Counted from the stretch's first letter, positions 1 through 9,211 are shown. The stretch: 48,145 nucleotides of DNA from Rhodanobacter sp. UBA5168 (GCA_002413455.1 DHXA01000131.1:1-48145), one strand, 5' to 3'. The notes: generated by a model not told the origin, from the sequence alone. Translations and numbers: made by a program.

Positions 1-2
1 CG

Positions 3-296
3 CCGGCCGAACAGGAGCAGGGCGCCGCGGCCTATGGGGCGTATACGCAGGCGCTGGCGACGGCGGGTGTACTGGTCGGGGGGAACCGCCTGCAATACAG
101 CACGACTGCGACTACCGTGCATGTGGCGGACGGCAAATCGCAGGTACTGGATGGCCCCTATGTGGACTCCAAGGAGCAGTTGGCCGGCTACTACCTGATC
201 GACGTGCCTGACCTGGATGCGGCGCTCGCGTGGACGGCACGCCACCCCGGTGCGAGCCATGGCACGGTCGAAGTGCGGCCGGTCTGGAGCATGTAA
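3..296 (+). CDS. DGPF/YCII-related protein, C-terminal part
   Basis: The gene enters from the left edge, so the N-terminus is missing; 97 residues remain, ending in VEVRPVWSM. The segment VLDGPYVDSKEQLAGYYLIDV is the core of the YCII/DGPF family (DGP followed by T/S-K-E and a GYYLI strand), which forms a ferredoxin-like alpha+beta dimer of unclear chemistry. The next gene begins about 2 bases after this stop and encodes an ECF42-like sigma factor. DGPF proteins beside ECF42 sigma factors are a known conserved pairing, so the two are probably co-transcribed and functionally linked. Family assignment is secure; the biochemical role is not known. Confidence 0.85.
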   Translation, partial: PAEQEQGAAAYGAYTQALATAGVLVGGNRLQYSTTATTVHVADGKSQVLDGPYVDSKEQLAGYYLIDVPDLDAALAWTARHPGASHGTVEVRPVWSM

Positions 297-298
297 CC

Positions 299-1549
299 TT
301 GGATGGCGCGGCGCAGGCGCGCAGTACCGCAGACGCCGTCGCGCGTCGCAGCTACGGCAAGCTGGTCGCCTTTCTGGCCGCCGCCATGCGTGACGTGGCG
401 GCGGCGGAGGATGCGTTGTCGGAAGCGTTTGCCGCGGCGCTGGCGGACTGGCCGCTCAACGGGTGTCCGGCGAATCCGGAAGCGTGGTTGCTGACCGTGG
501 CCCGGCGCAAAGGGATCGATGGTATCCGGCGTCGCCGCAGCGGTGACGCCGCGGCCGTGCAGTTGCAGATCCTGGCGGAGCTCGGCGAGGCCACGTCGAC
601 GGTGATGGATGATGCGGCCATTCCGGATCAGCGCCTGGCGCTGCTGTTCGCCTGCGCGCATCCGGCCATCGACGCCGGCATCCGCGCGCCGTTGATGTTG
701 CAGGCCGTGCTCGGGCTGGACGCGAAGACCATCGCCTCGGCGTTTCTCGCGTCACCGGACGCCATGGGCAAACGCCTCGGGCGGGCGAAACAGAAGATCC
801 GACGGGCCGGCATCCGCTTTGCCATCCCCGCACGCGACGAGCTGGCCGGGCGGCTGGAAGGCGTGCTGGATGCGATTTACGCCGCGTTTGCGGAAGGCTG
901 GAGCGACCCGGGCGGCACCGATGTGATCCGCCGCGATCTCACCGCGGAAACGCTGTTCCTCGCCGGCCTGGTCGCCGGGCTGCTGCCGCGGGAGCCGGAG
1001 GCACTGGGTCTGCTGGCCTGCATGCTGCACGCGGAGGCACGCCGCCGCGCGCGCCGCCATGCGGATGGCGACTACGTGCCGCTGGCCGAGCAGGATGTCG
1101 CGCTGTGGGATGCGGCGATGATCGCCGAGGCCGAAGCGCTGTTGTTGCGTGCGAGTGCGCTGGGCCGCATCGGCCGTTATCAGCTGGAAGCGGCGCTGCA
1201 GTCCGCGCATGTCGAGCGTCGCCGCAGCGGACGCTCCGACTGGACCCCCGAGGTGCAGATGTACGACGCGCTGCTCGCACTCTCCGGTTCGCCGGTGGTC
1301 GCCCTCAACCGCGCGCTGGCCATTGCGGAACTGCAAGGTCCGCACGCTGCACTCGAGATCGTGGATGCGCTCGGCATCGACGGCCGGCTCGTCGATTACC
1401 AACCTTACTGGGCAGCACGCGCCGCACTACTGGCCAGAACCCAGGCCTACCCCGAAGCTCGCGATGCCTTCGACATCGCCATCGGCCTCGCCAGCGACCC
1501 CGCGGTCCGGCGCTTCCTGCAGGGACGTCAGGCCGTATTGCCACGCTGA
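299..1549 (+). CDS. ECF-family RNA polymerase sigma factor (ECF42-like, DUF6596 C-terminus)
   Basis: About 416 residues, much longer than an ordinary ECF sigma factor of about 180. Region 2 is near the start (LVAFLAAAMRDVAAAEDALS, then WPLNGCPANPEAWLLTVARR) and region 4 lies around GLDAKTIASAFLASPDAMGK. A long helical TPR/DUF6596-like C-terminal extension follows, with FAEGWSDPGG, LLALSGSPVVALNRALAIAE and PYWAARAALL. This layout is that of ECF42, in which the C-terminal extension takes part in activity control instead of a classical anti-sigma factor. An upstream ATG at 230 is possible, but it would overlap the DGPF gene by 67 bases. I chose the TTG at 299, just after the DGPF stop, with GGAG upstream; the start remains uncertain. 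Confidence 0.85.
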   Translation: MDGAAQARSTADAVARRSYGKLVAFLAAAMRDVAAAEDALSEAFAAALADWPLNGCPANPEAWLLTVARRKGIDGIRRRRSGDAAAVQLQILAELGEATSTVMDDAAIPDQRLALLFACAHPAIDAGIRAPLMLQAVLGLDAKTIASAFLASPDAMGKRLGRAKQKIRRAGIRFAIPARDELAGRLEGVLDAIYAAFAEGWSDPGGTDVIRRDLTAETLFLAGLVAGLLPREPEALGLLACMLHAEARRRARRHADGDYVPLAEQDVALWDAAMIAEAEALLLRASALGRIGRYQLEAALQSAHVERRRSGRSDWTPEVQMYDALLALSGSPVVALNRALAIAELQGPHAALEIVDALGIDGRLVDYQPYWAARAALLARTQAYPEARDAFDIAIGLASDPAVRRFLQGRQAVLPR

Positions 1550-1625
1550 GTTCGCCGTGGCGTAACGAGGCTTATCCATGTCGAACGACCATCGCCTTTC
1601 TCAATTGGCCACCGGACACCATTCT

Positions 1626-2339
1626 TCAGGCCGGCTTCTGCACGTCGATCAGCATGGTCGCCATCCATGGGCCGCCCCACCACATGCGCCATCCCAGCGG
1701 GCGGCGAACAACACGGGCACCGAGAGCGGCAAGCCGATCGCGATACTGGTGGCTTTTCGAAATGTCGGCGATCAGCAAACGTCCGCCCGGACGCAGCACG
1801 CGCCAAGCCTCGTCGATCGCGCGATCGCGTCCGCCAGCGTCGCCTATATTGTGGATCGCCACATTGGACACGACGACATCGAAGCTGTCGTCGGGGAAGG
1901 GGAGTTCGCGCATATCCGCCGTCTTCAGCTCGATGCGATCGGCCACACCTTCGGCGGCGGCATTGCTGCCGGTCACGTCCATCGCATTGCCTGATTGATC
2001 CTTGCTGCTCCAGATATCGATGCCAACGGCACGGCCGCGGGGCACGCATTCGGCGGCCATCAGCAGGATGGCGCCACGGCCACAGCCCAGGTCGAGAATC
2101 CGCTCATCGCCACGCCATGGAAGCGTGACGAGCAAACTGCGCCAGGCGACGAACTTTCCACGCAAGGTGGTATGCATATAGAGAGCGATGACGACGGCAA
2201 GTATCACCGCGGTGATCCAGAGCCCGCTCATGTGGGCGAACATCATCAGGCCGATGCATGCCAACAGACCCGCCGTCATCAACAGCGGTACGTACGGCGC
2301 ATCGATGCCATAGCGTCCCTTGCGTCGTGAATTGATCAC
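1626..2339 (-). CDS. Membrane-anchored class I SAM-dependent methyltransferase
   Basis: About 237 residues. Two hydrophobic segments come first (VPLLMTAGLLACIGLMMFAH and LWITAVILAVVIALYM), so the catalytic domain is probably tethered to the inner membrane. The Rossmann methyltransferase follows: motif I ILDLGCGRGAILL, the acidic motif II residue near VGIDIW, motif post-II DMRELPFPDDSFDVVVSNV and LRPGGRLLIADI. The C-terminus (RPLGWRMWWGGPWM) is aromatic-rich. The substrate is unknown. The open frame runs further upstream, but that part looks non-coding. I chose the GTG at 2339 because AAGGGG lies just before it and the sequence VINSRRKGRYG leads straight into the first TM. It converges on the sigma factor gene. 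Confidence 0.8.
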   Translation of the reverse strand: MINSRRKGRYGIDAPYVPLLMTAGLLACIGLMMFAHMSGLWITAVILAVVIALYMHTTLRGKFVAWRSLLVTLPWRGDERILDLGCGRGAILLMAAECVPRGRAVGIDIWSSKDQSGNAMDVTGSNAAAEGVADRIELKTADMRELPFPDDSFDVVVSNVAIHNIGDAGGRDRAIDEAWRVLRPGGRLLIADISKSHQYRDRLAALGARVVRRPLGWRMWWGGPWMATMLIDVQKPA

Positions 2340-2346
2340 AGTGATC
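2334..2346. promoter_or_regulatory. 13-bp perfect palindrome over the methyltransferase start codon
   Basis: GATCAC-A-GTGATC is a perfect two-fold repeat with a one-base centre, covering the GTG start codon of the methyltransferase. A one-base loop cannot form an RNA hairpin, so if functional it would be a protein-binding site acting at the start. Such a short palindrome could also occur by chance. Confidence 0.25.
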
Positions 2347-2693
2347 CCCTTGATGGATGCGATGTGCGACGACAGTTTTGGGTCAACGCAGGCGATGCGA
2401 CAGTGACGGGTGTCATGCAAACGTTCTGCACAGCAAACAGGAAACGTGTCGGGAACAATGCCGGGCCTCGAGCCGGCTCCTGGTCGTGGAAGAGCCCGCG
2501 ACGCAAGTCGTGCAGTTGATCCGGATCGAGGGTGTGCCGGCGATGGTCCGGCATCATGGCGAGACTGGCGGACGCCGGCATCCCTCAAGGGAAACCCGCG
2601 ATGCAGTCCGAACCGTCGACCTGCCACCTCGATGCAGCCGCGCTCACTGCCGCGCCAGTCGGACGATTCACGTTATCCCTGACGCCGCTCTTT
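2340..2693. other. Intergenic stretch without a recognisable gene
   Basis: Two minus-strand genes flank this 354-base gap. A minus-strand open frame at 2336-2581 (81 codons) has no family resemblance I can name and overlaps the methyltransferase start region. It is treated as non-coding. The gap probably carries the methyltransferase promoter and the end of the LOV-GGDEF transcript, but I see no clear hairpin with a T-run. Confidence 0.4.
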
Positions 2694-3626
2694 TCAGATG
2701 CCGCAGCATCGGTTCCGGCCCTTTTGTTTCGCGGCATAAAGTGCCTTGTCGGCTCGCTCCACCATCTTGCCCGGCTCGTCGTGCGGGGTGAATGCGCGCG
2801 TGGAAAACCCGACGCTGATGGTCAGGTAACCGGTGTCCGATGCCACGTGGGGAATCTGTAAATCGCCCACCCGCTCGCACAGTGATTGCGCAAACCTGGA
2901 CGCCTGTTCCCACCCGAGCCCGGCCGCCAGCACCACGAATTCCTCGCCGCCGTACCTGGCCACGAAATCCGACCCGCGCAGGAAGAACGCGTTGAGGATG
3001 TGCGCCACGATTTTCAGCGCAGCGTCGCCGGCCTGATGCCCATAGATATCGTTGTATTGCTTGAAGAGATCGACATCGATCATGATCAGCGTCAGCGGTT
3101 CGCCGTGGCGATTCGCGATCTTCCACTGGATATCCAGCTGCGCGTCGAAGAAGCGGCGGTTGTGGATGCCGGTCAAGCCGTCCATGACGGCCAGCTTCTC
3201 CAGGTTCTCGGTCATTTTTTCAAGCGACTCGTTTCTGTTCGTCAATTCCTGTTCGAGCAGCACACGTATCGTCACGTCCTTCTGGATACCGACGAAGTTG
3301 CTCACGTGACCGTTCTTGTCGAAGATCGGGGAGATGCTCAGCTCGTTCCAGAACATGGTTCCGTCCTTGCGATAGTTGCGCAGGGTGCCCATGCAATATT
3401 CGCCCTTCGCCAGCGCATCGTGGATGATTTTGACTCCCGGCTGGTCGCGATCATTGCCTTGCAGATATCGGCAATTCACGCTGGTGATTTCCTCGAATGA
3501 GTATCCAGTCATCCGCTCGAAGGCAGGGTTCACGAAAACAAGCGGGTTATCCGCGCTTCTGTTGTCGGAAATGGTGATGCCGTCACGCGAGTCCATCACC
3601 GCCTGCTGCAGGATTTCAATATTCAT
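2694..3626 (-). CDS. LOV-domain blue-light sensor diguanylate cyclase (LOV-GGDEF)
   Basis: 310 residues, soluble. Residues about 10-120 form a PAS domain of the LOV class. SVNCRYLQGNDRD carries the photoactive cysteine (Cys52) in the NCR(F/Y)LQ signature. NYRKDG and FWNELSISP supply the flavin-contacting asparagines, and FVGIQKDVT holds the conserved glutamine (Q115). A coiled-coil linker (LEQELTNRNESLEKMTENLE) leads to a GGDEF domain at about 145-305. It has an active-site GGEEF (226-230) and the product-inhibition I-site RGSD (217-220) at the canonical spacing. Blue light should form a flavin-cysteinyl adduct that changes synthesis of c-di-GMP from two GTP. The gene stands alone and is divergent from the next sensor. 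An AGGGG lies about 10 bases before the ATG. Confidence 0.93.
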   Translation of the reverse strand: MNIEILQQAVMDSRDGITISDNRSADNPLVFVNPAFERMTGYSFEEITSVNCRYLQGNDRDQPGVKIIHDALAKGEYCMGTLRNYRKDGTMFWNELSISPIFDKNGHVSNFVGIQKDVTIRVLLEQELTNRNESLEKMTENLEKLAVMDGLTGIHNRRFFDAQLDIQWKIANRHGEPLTLIMIDVDLFKQYNDIYGHQAGDAALKIVAHILNAFFLRGSDFVARYGGEEFVVLAAGLGWEQASRFAQSLCERVGDLQIPHVASDTGYLTISVGFSTRAFTPHDEPGKMVERADKALYAAKQKGRNRCCGI

Positions 3627-4066
3627 GAATGCGCGCCCCTGATGTCCGAAAGCCAGACTCGTGCGCGGCTTTGCAGGATCTCCGCGGTCGGTCGGAGTCT
3701 ATGCTCATGCGAGGAGAGTAGTTGCCTGATCGGGTCGCCATTTTCGCCGCCTGGGTCCATAGGTCGCGCTCGCTCGTGCCCGGTGGTGCCGAAAGCGGGT
3801 GCCGTCCTGGCCGTTGACCATCAGTCACTGCGCTTCATGCGGCGGGATCGTGCAGTCACCGTCCCCTACAGCACTTTTTCGAAGAAGGAGGCAAGAGGCC
3901 GCGCAGACCTGCTGCGGCCCGCGAACGGGGCGGAATTCTGCCGGTCTCGGCGGGTTATGCGATAGTTCGCGACTCGGTCTTCCGGACCGACGGCTGACGG
4001 GCGCACTGCCGGATGGCACGGTGCAGGGGTGGAAGCCGGATCGCAGGGGGAGCGGTTGGATTGCGC
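3627..4066. other. Divergent promoter region, no gene seen
   Basis: This 440-base gap lies between the LOV-GGDEF gene (minus) and the propeller-GGDEF gene (plus), so it should hold promoters for both. Small frames are present on both strands (for example plus 3642-3965), but their composition is arginine-rich and family-free. I see no convincing sigma-70 pair, terminator or RNA motif. Confidence 0.4.
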
Positions 4067-6976
4067 ATGAATCGTGTCAGGGGATGGGTTTTGCTCGTCC
4101 TGGTGGTGTGCGGGCTGCTGGCGTTTTCGCCGGCACGCGCGCTCGACCCCGATCGCGCGATCGGGCAGCTCACCCACGTCTGGTACGAGAACCAGTTGCC
4201 GCAAGGCACGGTGTTGTCCATCGCGCAGCGCAAGGACGGCTCGATCTGGCTGGCGACGTACGGCGGGCTGGTTCACCACAGTGGTGCGGAGTTCGACAAT
4301 ATCGACCCGCGCCTGGCGCCGGTGTTGAAGAGTGCGGCGATCACCGCGGTCCATGTCGATCGCGATGGCACGCTGTGGGTGGGCACGCTGAACGGAGGAC
4401 TCTACCGCAGCCGCGGGCGCGACCTGGAGCGGGTGGTACTGCCCGCGAACATCAAGAGCGTGTTCGGCATCGTGCAGGATCGGGGCGGGGCGCTCTGGCT
4501 GACCACCAACGCCGGCGTTGCCCGGATGGGCGCCAAGGGCATCCATCTGTTCGGCGAGGAAAGCGGGTTTCCGCCGCGCGGGTTCTATCGCGGGATCGTG
4601 GCCGATGCGGTGGGCGGGGTGTGGATCGCGGCCGACGGCGTTGGCGTGGTGCACTGGCATGACGGTCAGGTCGAGACATTCGACACCCGGCGTGGCCTGC
4701 CGACCAACGCCGTCTACAGTCTCGCGATCGACCATGACGGCGCGGTGTGGGCGGGCACGCAGGCCGGGCCGGTGCGCTATCGTCATGGGCGTTTCGAGCG
4801 CGACCCGCGCGCAGCCGCGCTGGATGGCAAGCGCATCTATTCGCTGTTCGGCGATCGCGACGGCAGCATGTGGTTCGCGCCGCTCGGCATGGGCATCTGC
4901 CGCCTGACCGCCGCGCGCTTCGATTGCGACAACACGCTGAGCGGCTTGGCAGGCGAGACCGTGCGGTCGATGTTCGAGGATCGCGAAGGCAACCTCTGGA
5001 TGGGTACCACTTCCAGCGGCATCCATCGCTTCAGCGATTCGAAGCTCATCACCGTCACCGGCAAGATGGACTCCAACGCGGTGCGTGCCGTGTACCAGGA
5101 TCGCGCGGGCACGCTCTGGGTGGGCACCGACGGCGCCGGCCTGGCGCGTTACGAGCATCGGGTGCTGGTGCCGGCGAAGGCCATCAACGCCAAGCTGCCG
5201 AGCTTGCTGCTGCGGGCGATCGCGTCCGACGCAGCCGGCAATATCTGGGTGGGATCGACCGAAGGGGTGAGCCGGATCGCGCCCGACGGCACGGTGCGCA
5301 ACTTCGGCATCGGCAACGGTCTGCCCGGCACGATCGTGTTCGCGTTTGCGCCCAGTCGCGACGGCGGCATGTGGGTGGGCACGCTGCAGGGCGTGGCGAA
5401 GATCAGTGGCGGCAAGGTCAGCGTGGTCGAGGGCACACGCGGTGACGACACGCGCGCGCTGTACGAGGATCCGGTCGGGCGGCTGTGGATTGGTGAGCGC
5501 GGCGGTTTGCGCTGCCTGCACGACGGGGTGGTGGACCGCTGCGGTACCGATGGCCTGCCGGGCATGAGCGTGTTCGCATTTCATCCCGAACCCGATGGCG
5601 ACTTGTGGCTCGGCACGAGTGTGGGCCTCATGCGCGTTCGCGGACAGGCGGTGCAGGTCTTCACGGAGCGTGCGGGCTTTCATGGCGATGCGGTGTTCGC
5701 CATCCTCGACGATGGCGATGGCCACTTCTGGGTGAGCTCGAACCGCGGCATCGCGCGGCTTGCGCGCGCCGACATCGACGCGCTCGACCGCGGCGCGGTG
5801 AAACAGATCGAACCCCGCTGGTACGGCAAGAGCGACGGCATGCTTTCCCAGCAGGCCAATGGCGCCTCGCAGACGCCGGCGTGGCGCACGCGCGACGGTC
5901 GCATGTGGTTCGGTACGGCCAACGGCGTGGTCATCGTGGATCCAAAGCACGAGCGCGTGAACCGGCTGCGTCCGCCGGTTGCGATCGAGCGCGTGCTGGT
6001 GGATGGCAAGGATGTTGCCCCCGACCATGTCGGCCGGATCGGCCCCGACGTGGAGCGGGTCGAACTGCACTATGCCGCGATGAGCTACGTGGCACCTGCC
6101 GCGGTGAAATACCGCTACCGGGTGGAGGGCTTCGACCGCGGCTGGATCGACGCCGGCAGCAACCGCGCCGCCTACTACACCAACCTTCCGCCTGGCGACT
6201 ACGTGTTCCGCGCGATCGCCAGCAACAACGACGGCGTGTGGAACACCGCCGGCGCGAGTGTGGCTTTCACCATCGTGCCGAACTGGTACGAGACCTGGTG
6301 GTTCCGCACCCTGGTGGCGGTCACCAGTATCGGCCTGCTCGCCGCCGTCTACCGGCTGCGCGTATGGCGTCTGCACGAGCGCGAGCGCGAGCTGACCCGC
6401 GAGGTCGCGCAGCGCACCGAGGCGCTGCGCAACGCGAACGCCGAGCTGAAGCGCCTCGCCGCGCTCGACGGCCTAACCCACATTGCGAATCGCGGCGCGT
6501 TCAACGTTCGGCTCCGCGAGGCGCTGGACGAGCATGCGGCGAGCGGCACGCCGTTGGCCGTGCTGATGTGCGACGTCGACGCCTTCAAGGCCTACAACGA
6601 TACGTACGGCCATCTCGCCGGCGATGTGGCATTGACCGCCGTCGCGGGCGCGCTGACCGAGGTGCTGCGCTCGAATGCAGCGGATCTCGCCGCACGCTAC
6701 GGCGGCGAGGAGTTCGCAGTGCTGCTCACCGGGTGCGACGCCACCGGAGCTGCGGTGGTCGCGCAACGCGTGCTCGAGACCGTGCGTGCGTTGGCGATCG
6801 AGCACCGCTCCTCGACCGCGGCGCCCCACGTGACGATCAGCGTCGGCATCGCCGCCGTCGTGCCGAGCAGCACGGAATCGCCGGAACATCTGCTTCGCTG
6901 CGCGGACGAGGCGCTGTATCGCGCCAAGGCGGAGGGACGCGACCGGATCGCCGGCGGGCCAGCCCTCGCGGGGTGA
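4067..6976 (+). CDS. Beta-propeller / Y_Y_Y sensor diguanylate cyclase
   Basis: About 969 residues. A signal peptide (GWVLLVLVVCGLLAFSPARA) is followed by a long periplasmic region of reg_prop propeller repeats. They recur as D(R/H)DG(x)LWVGT, for example DRDGTLWVGTLNGGLYR, DREGNLWMGTTSSGIHRF and DRAGTLWVGTDGAGLARY. A Y_Y_Y domain follows (VKYRYRVEGFDRGWIDAG, then NLPPGDYVFRAIASNNDGVW), then one TM helix near residue 750 (LVAVTSIGLLAAVYRL), a coiled coil and a C-terminal GGDEF domain. The active site is GGEEF (about 879-883). The residue that should be the I-site arginine is Asn (NAAD), so product inhibition may be lost. This is the hybrid two-component-like propeller architecture with a cyclase replacing the kinase, usually sensing an extracellular polymer or sugar. 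The ATG at 4067 was chosen for the signal peptide. Confidence 0.92.
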   Translation: MNRVRGWVLLVLVVCGLLAFSPARALDPDRAIGQLTHVWYENQLPQGTVLSIAQRKDGSIWLATYGGLVHHSGAEFDNIDPRLAPVLKSAAITAVHVDRDGTLWVGTLNGGLYRSRGRDLERVVLPANIKSVFGIVQDRGGALWLTTNAGVARMGAKGIHLFGEESGFPPRGFYRGIVADAVGGVWIAADGVGVVHWHDGQVETFDTRRGLPTNAVYSLAIDHDGAVWAGTQAGPVRYRHGRFERDPRAAALDGKRIYSLFGDRDGSMWFAPLGMGICRLTAARFDCDNTLSGLAGETVRSMFEDREGNLWMGTTSSGIHRFSDSKLITVTGKMDSNAVRAVYQDRAGTLWVGTDGAGLARYEHRVLVPAKAINAKLPSLLLRAIASDAAGNIWVGSTEGVSRIAPDGTVRNFGIGNGLPGTIVFAFAPSRDGGMWVGTLQGVAKISGGKVSVVEGTRGDDTRALYEDPVGRLWIGERGGLRCLHDGVVDRCGTDGLPGMSVFAFHPEPDGDLWLGTSVGLMRVRGQAVQVFTERAGFHGDAVFAILDDGDGHFWVSSNRGIARLARADIDALDRGAVKQIEPRWYGKSDGMLSQQANGASQTPAWRTRDGRMWFGTANGVVIVDPKHERVNRLRPPVAIERVLVDGKDVAPDHVGRIGPDVERVELHYAAMSYVAPAAVKYRYRVEGFDRGWIDAGSNRAAYYTNLPPGDYVFRAIASNNDGVWNTAGASVAFTIVPNWYETWWFRTLVAVTSIGLLAAVYRLRVWRLHERERELTREVAQRTEALRNANAELKRLAALDGLTHIANRGAFNVRLREALDEHAASGTPLAVLMCDVDAFKAYNDTYGHLAGDVALTAVAGALTEVLRSNAADLAARYGGEEFAVLLTGCDATGAAVVAQRVLETVRALAIEHRSSTAAPHVTISVGIAAVVPSSTESPEHLLRCADEALYRAKAEGRDRIAGGPALAG

Positions 6977-7138
6977 TGGCCGGAGGCAGGCCAAGCGATG
7001 CCGGACGGAATCCGCGCGGGAATCGCCGGGAGGCCATCGCCATCGATGATTTTCCGTGCGAAGCAGTCTGCCTGGCCACCTGCCTGCGCAGTGGTGCTAA
7101 GTTGCGCAGACCTTTTTGATCTGCCTCCGGAGTTCATC

Positions 7139-9097
7139 ATGTCCGTTGCTTCTCTCGCCGGGTTTCCGGCCGGTACGCGCCGCAGGGTCACGCGTCTTGT
7201 CGCGGCCGTATCGATCACGCTCGCGGCCACTGCCGTGGGTGCGCAAGACATGCAAAACGCCCAGGTGCCACCGCCGCAGGACGCGCCGTATCCGGGCACG
7301 ATCGCGATCCATGTCGATGCCAGCGACACGGCGCAGGGCATTTTCCGCGTCCATGAAACGATTCCGGTGAAGGCGGGCGCATTGACGTTGCTGTATCCGC
7401 AGTGGATTCCCGGCGACCACTCGCCGACCGGCCCGATCGCCATGCTCGCCGGCCTCAAGCTCAGCGCCAACGGCAAGCCGCTGATGTGGAAGCGCGACAA
7501 GTACAACGTATACGCGTTTCACCTCGACGTGCCCGCGGGCGTCTCCACCGTCGATGCGTCATTCCAGTACATGTCCGGCCGTACCGACAGCGAGGGGTTC
7601 GAGATCACGGACCGCATGATGGACATGGAATGGAGCAAGGTGTCGCTGTATCCGGCCGGCTATTTTTCGCGCGGCATCACCTTCGCGCCCAGCGTGACGC
7701 TGGCGCATGGCTGGCAGTTCGGCAGCGCGCTGGAGACGGCTTCGCAGTCGGGCGACACCACGAACTTCAAGCCGGTGACCTTCAACAACCTGGTCGATTC
7801 GCCGATCTACGCGGGCCAGTACTTCAAGCGCGTCGATCTCAACCCGGGCGGCGAGGCGCCGGTGCACCTGGACATCGTTGCCGACGCGCCCAGGTATCTG
7901 GTGATGTCGCCCGAACAGTTGAAGGTGCATCGCGCGCTGGTGACGCAGGCGGTGAAGCTGTTCGGCTCGCATCACTACGACCACTACGATTTCCTGTTCT
8001 CGTTGTCGGACGTGCTGGCTGGCAATGGCACCGAGCATCACCAGTCGAGCGAGGACGGCATGGATGCCGACTACTTCACCGCCTGGGCCGACAACGCGCC
8101 CAACCGCGACCTGCTGGCGCACGAATACGCGCATTCGTGGAACGGCAAGTTCCGTCGTCCGGCCGATCTGTGGACGCCCAATTTCAACGTGCCGATGGGT
8201 GATTCGCTGCTATGGGTGTACGAAGGCCAGACGCAGTACTGGGGCTTCGTGCTGACCGCGCGGGCCGGCATGTGGACACCGCAGGAATACCGCGACGCGC
8301 TGGCCATGGTAGCGGCCAACTACGACCGCAACCGCGCCGGTTTCGACTGGCGCACGCTCGAGGACACCACCAACGATGCCACCGCCGCACGTCGCTCGGC
8401 CCTGCCGTATCGCAGCTGGCAGATGAGCGAGGACTACTACAGCGGCGGACAAATGCTGTGGCTGGCGGTGGACGCCAGGATACGCGCGCTGACGCATGAT
8501 GCGAAATCGCTGGACGATTTCGCGCGCGCGTTCTTCGGCGTCGACAACGGCAGCTTCGTGACGAAGACCTACACCTTCGACGACGTGGTCGCGACCTTGA
8601 ATGGCCTGGCGAAGGATGACTGGGCAAGCTTCCTGCGCGCGCGGGTCGAGGCGAACCGGCCGCCGTTGCTGAGCGGCCTGGCGGCATCGGGTTGGAAGCT
8701 GGTCTACACCGATCAGCAGAGCGGGTACGAAAAGCAGTACGACAGCCGGCCCGAACCTTCCCGGCACATGTACAACTTCGCCTGGTCGATCGGCCTGACC
8801 CTGAACAAGCAGGGCCAGATCAACGACGTGCGCTGGAACGGGCCGGCGTTCAAGGCCGGCGCCAGCACCGGCGCGGCCCTGGTTTCGGTGAATGGCCAGA
8901 CCTATACGAGCGACGTGCTGAAGGATGCGATCGCCGCCGCCAAGGACGGCAAGTCGCCGATCCAGCTGCTGCTGAAGTACCAGGGCGGCTACCGCACGGT
9001 GCCGGTGGACTACCACGGCGGCCTGCAGTACCCGCATCTGGTACGCATCGAAGGCACGCCGGACTATCTGAGCGAGATGATCGCGGCGCGCAAGTAG
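7139..9097 (+). CDS. Secreted M61-family glycyl aminopeptidase with PDZ domain
   Basis: About 652 residues. A signal peptide (VTRLVAAVSITLAATAVGAQ) precedes the M61 N-terminal beta domain, which includes LYPQWIPGDHSPTGPI. The gluzincin catalytic motif HEYAHSW is at about residue 325, with the downstream glutamate-bearing helix around LLWVYEGQTQYWG. A C-terminal PDZ domain is seen around GLTLNKQGQINDVRWNGPAF and ALVSVNGQTY. Members remove N-terminal glycine (and alanine) from peptides in the periplasm or outside the cell. CCTCCGGAG 7 bases before the ATG at 7139 decides the start over an upstream in-frame ATG at 6998. It is a single gene facing the peroxiredoxin gene. Confidence 0.92.
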   Translation: MSVASLAGFPAGTRRRVTRLVAAVSITLAATAVGAQDMQNAQVPPPQDAPYPGTIAIHVDASDTAQGIFRVHETIPVKAGALTLLYPQWIPGDHSPTGPIAMLAGLKLSANGKPLMWKRDKYNVYAFHLDVPAGVSTVDASFQYMSGRTDSEGFEITDRMMDMEWSKVSLYPAGYFSRGITFAPSVTLAHGWQFGSALETASQSGDTTNFKPVTFNNLVDSPIYAGQYFKRVDLNPGGEAPVHLDIVADAPRYLVMSPEQLKVHRALVTQAVKLFGSHHYDHYDFLFSLSDVLAGNGTEHHQSSEDGMDADYFTAWADNAPNRDLLAHEYAHSWNGKFRRPADLWTPNFNVPMGDSLLWVYEGQTQYWGFVLTARAGMWTPQEYRDALAMVAANYDRNRAGFDWRTLEDTTNDATAARRSALPYRSWQMSEDYYSGGQMLWLAVDARIRALTHDAKSLDDFARAFFGVDNGSFVTKTYTFDDVVATLNGLAKDDWASFLRARVEANRPPLLSGLAASGWKLVYTDQQSGYEKQYDSRPEPSRHMYNFAWSIGLTLNKQGQINDVRWNGPAFKAGASTGAALVSVNGQTYTSDVLKDAIAAAKDGKSPIQLLLKYQGGYRTVPVDYHGGLQYPHLVRIEGTPDYLSEMIAARK

Positions 9098-9150
9098 AAG
9101 CGCGGTCGCGAGACCCCGGGAAATAACGCAACCGGCGCTGTCGGTCCGTT

Positions 9151-9192
9151 CAAGCGGCGGGGCAGATCATCCCTGATCTCTCCGCCGCCTTG
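9151..9192. terminator. Hairpin between convergent genes
   Basis: A GC-rich stem (GCGGCGG paired with CCGCCGC, plus AGATCA paired with TGATCT across a small internal loop, outer CAAG/CTTG) sits between the M61 peptidase and peroxiredoxin stops. There is no clear T-run on either side, so it may be a bidirectional or RNA-stabilising hairpin and not a classical intrinsic terminator. Confidence 0.5.
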
Positions 9193-9211
9193 CGACTGGC
9201 CCGGGCGCGTT

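Noticed and set aside
2336..2581. 81-codon minus-strand frame
   Set aside because: No ribosome site or family similarity; it overlaps the methyltransferase start and is low in secondary-structure signal.
3866..6376. 836-codon open frame on the minus strand
   Set aside because: It lies exactly antisense to the propeller-GGDEF gene. Its product is a shadow rich in His, Ala and Arg with no family features, a common result of high-GC codon bias.
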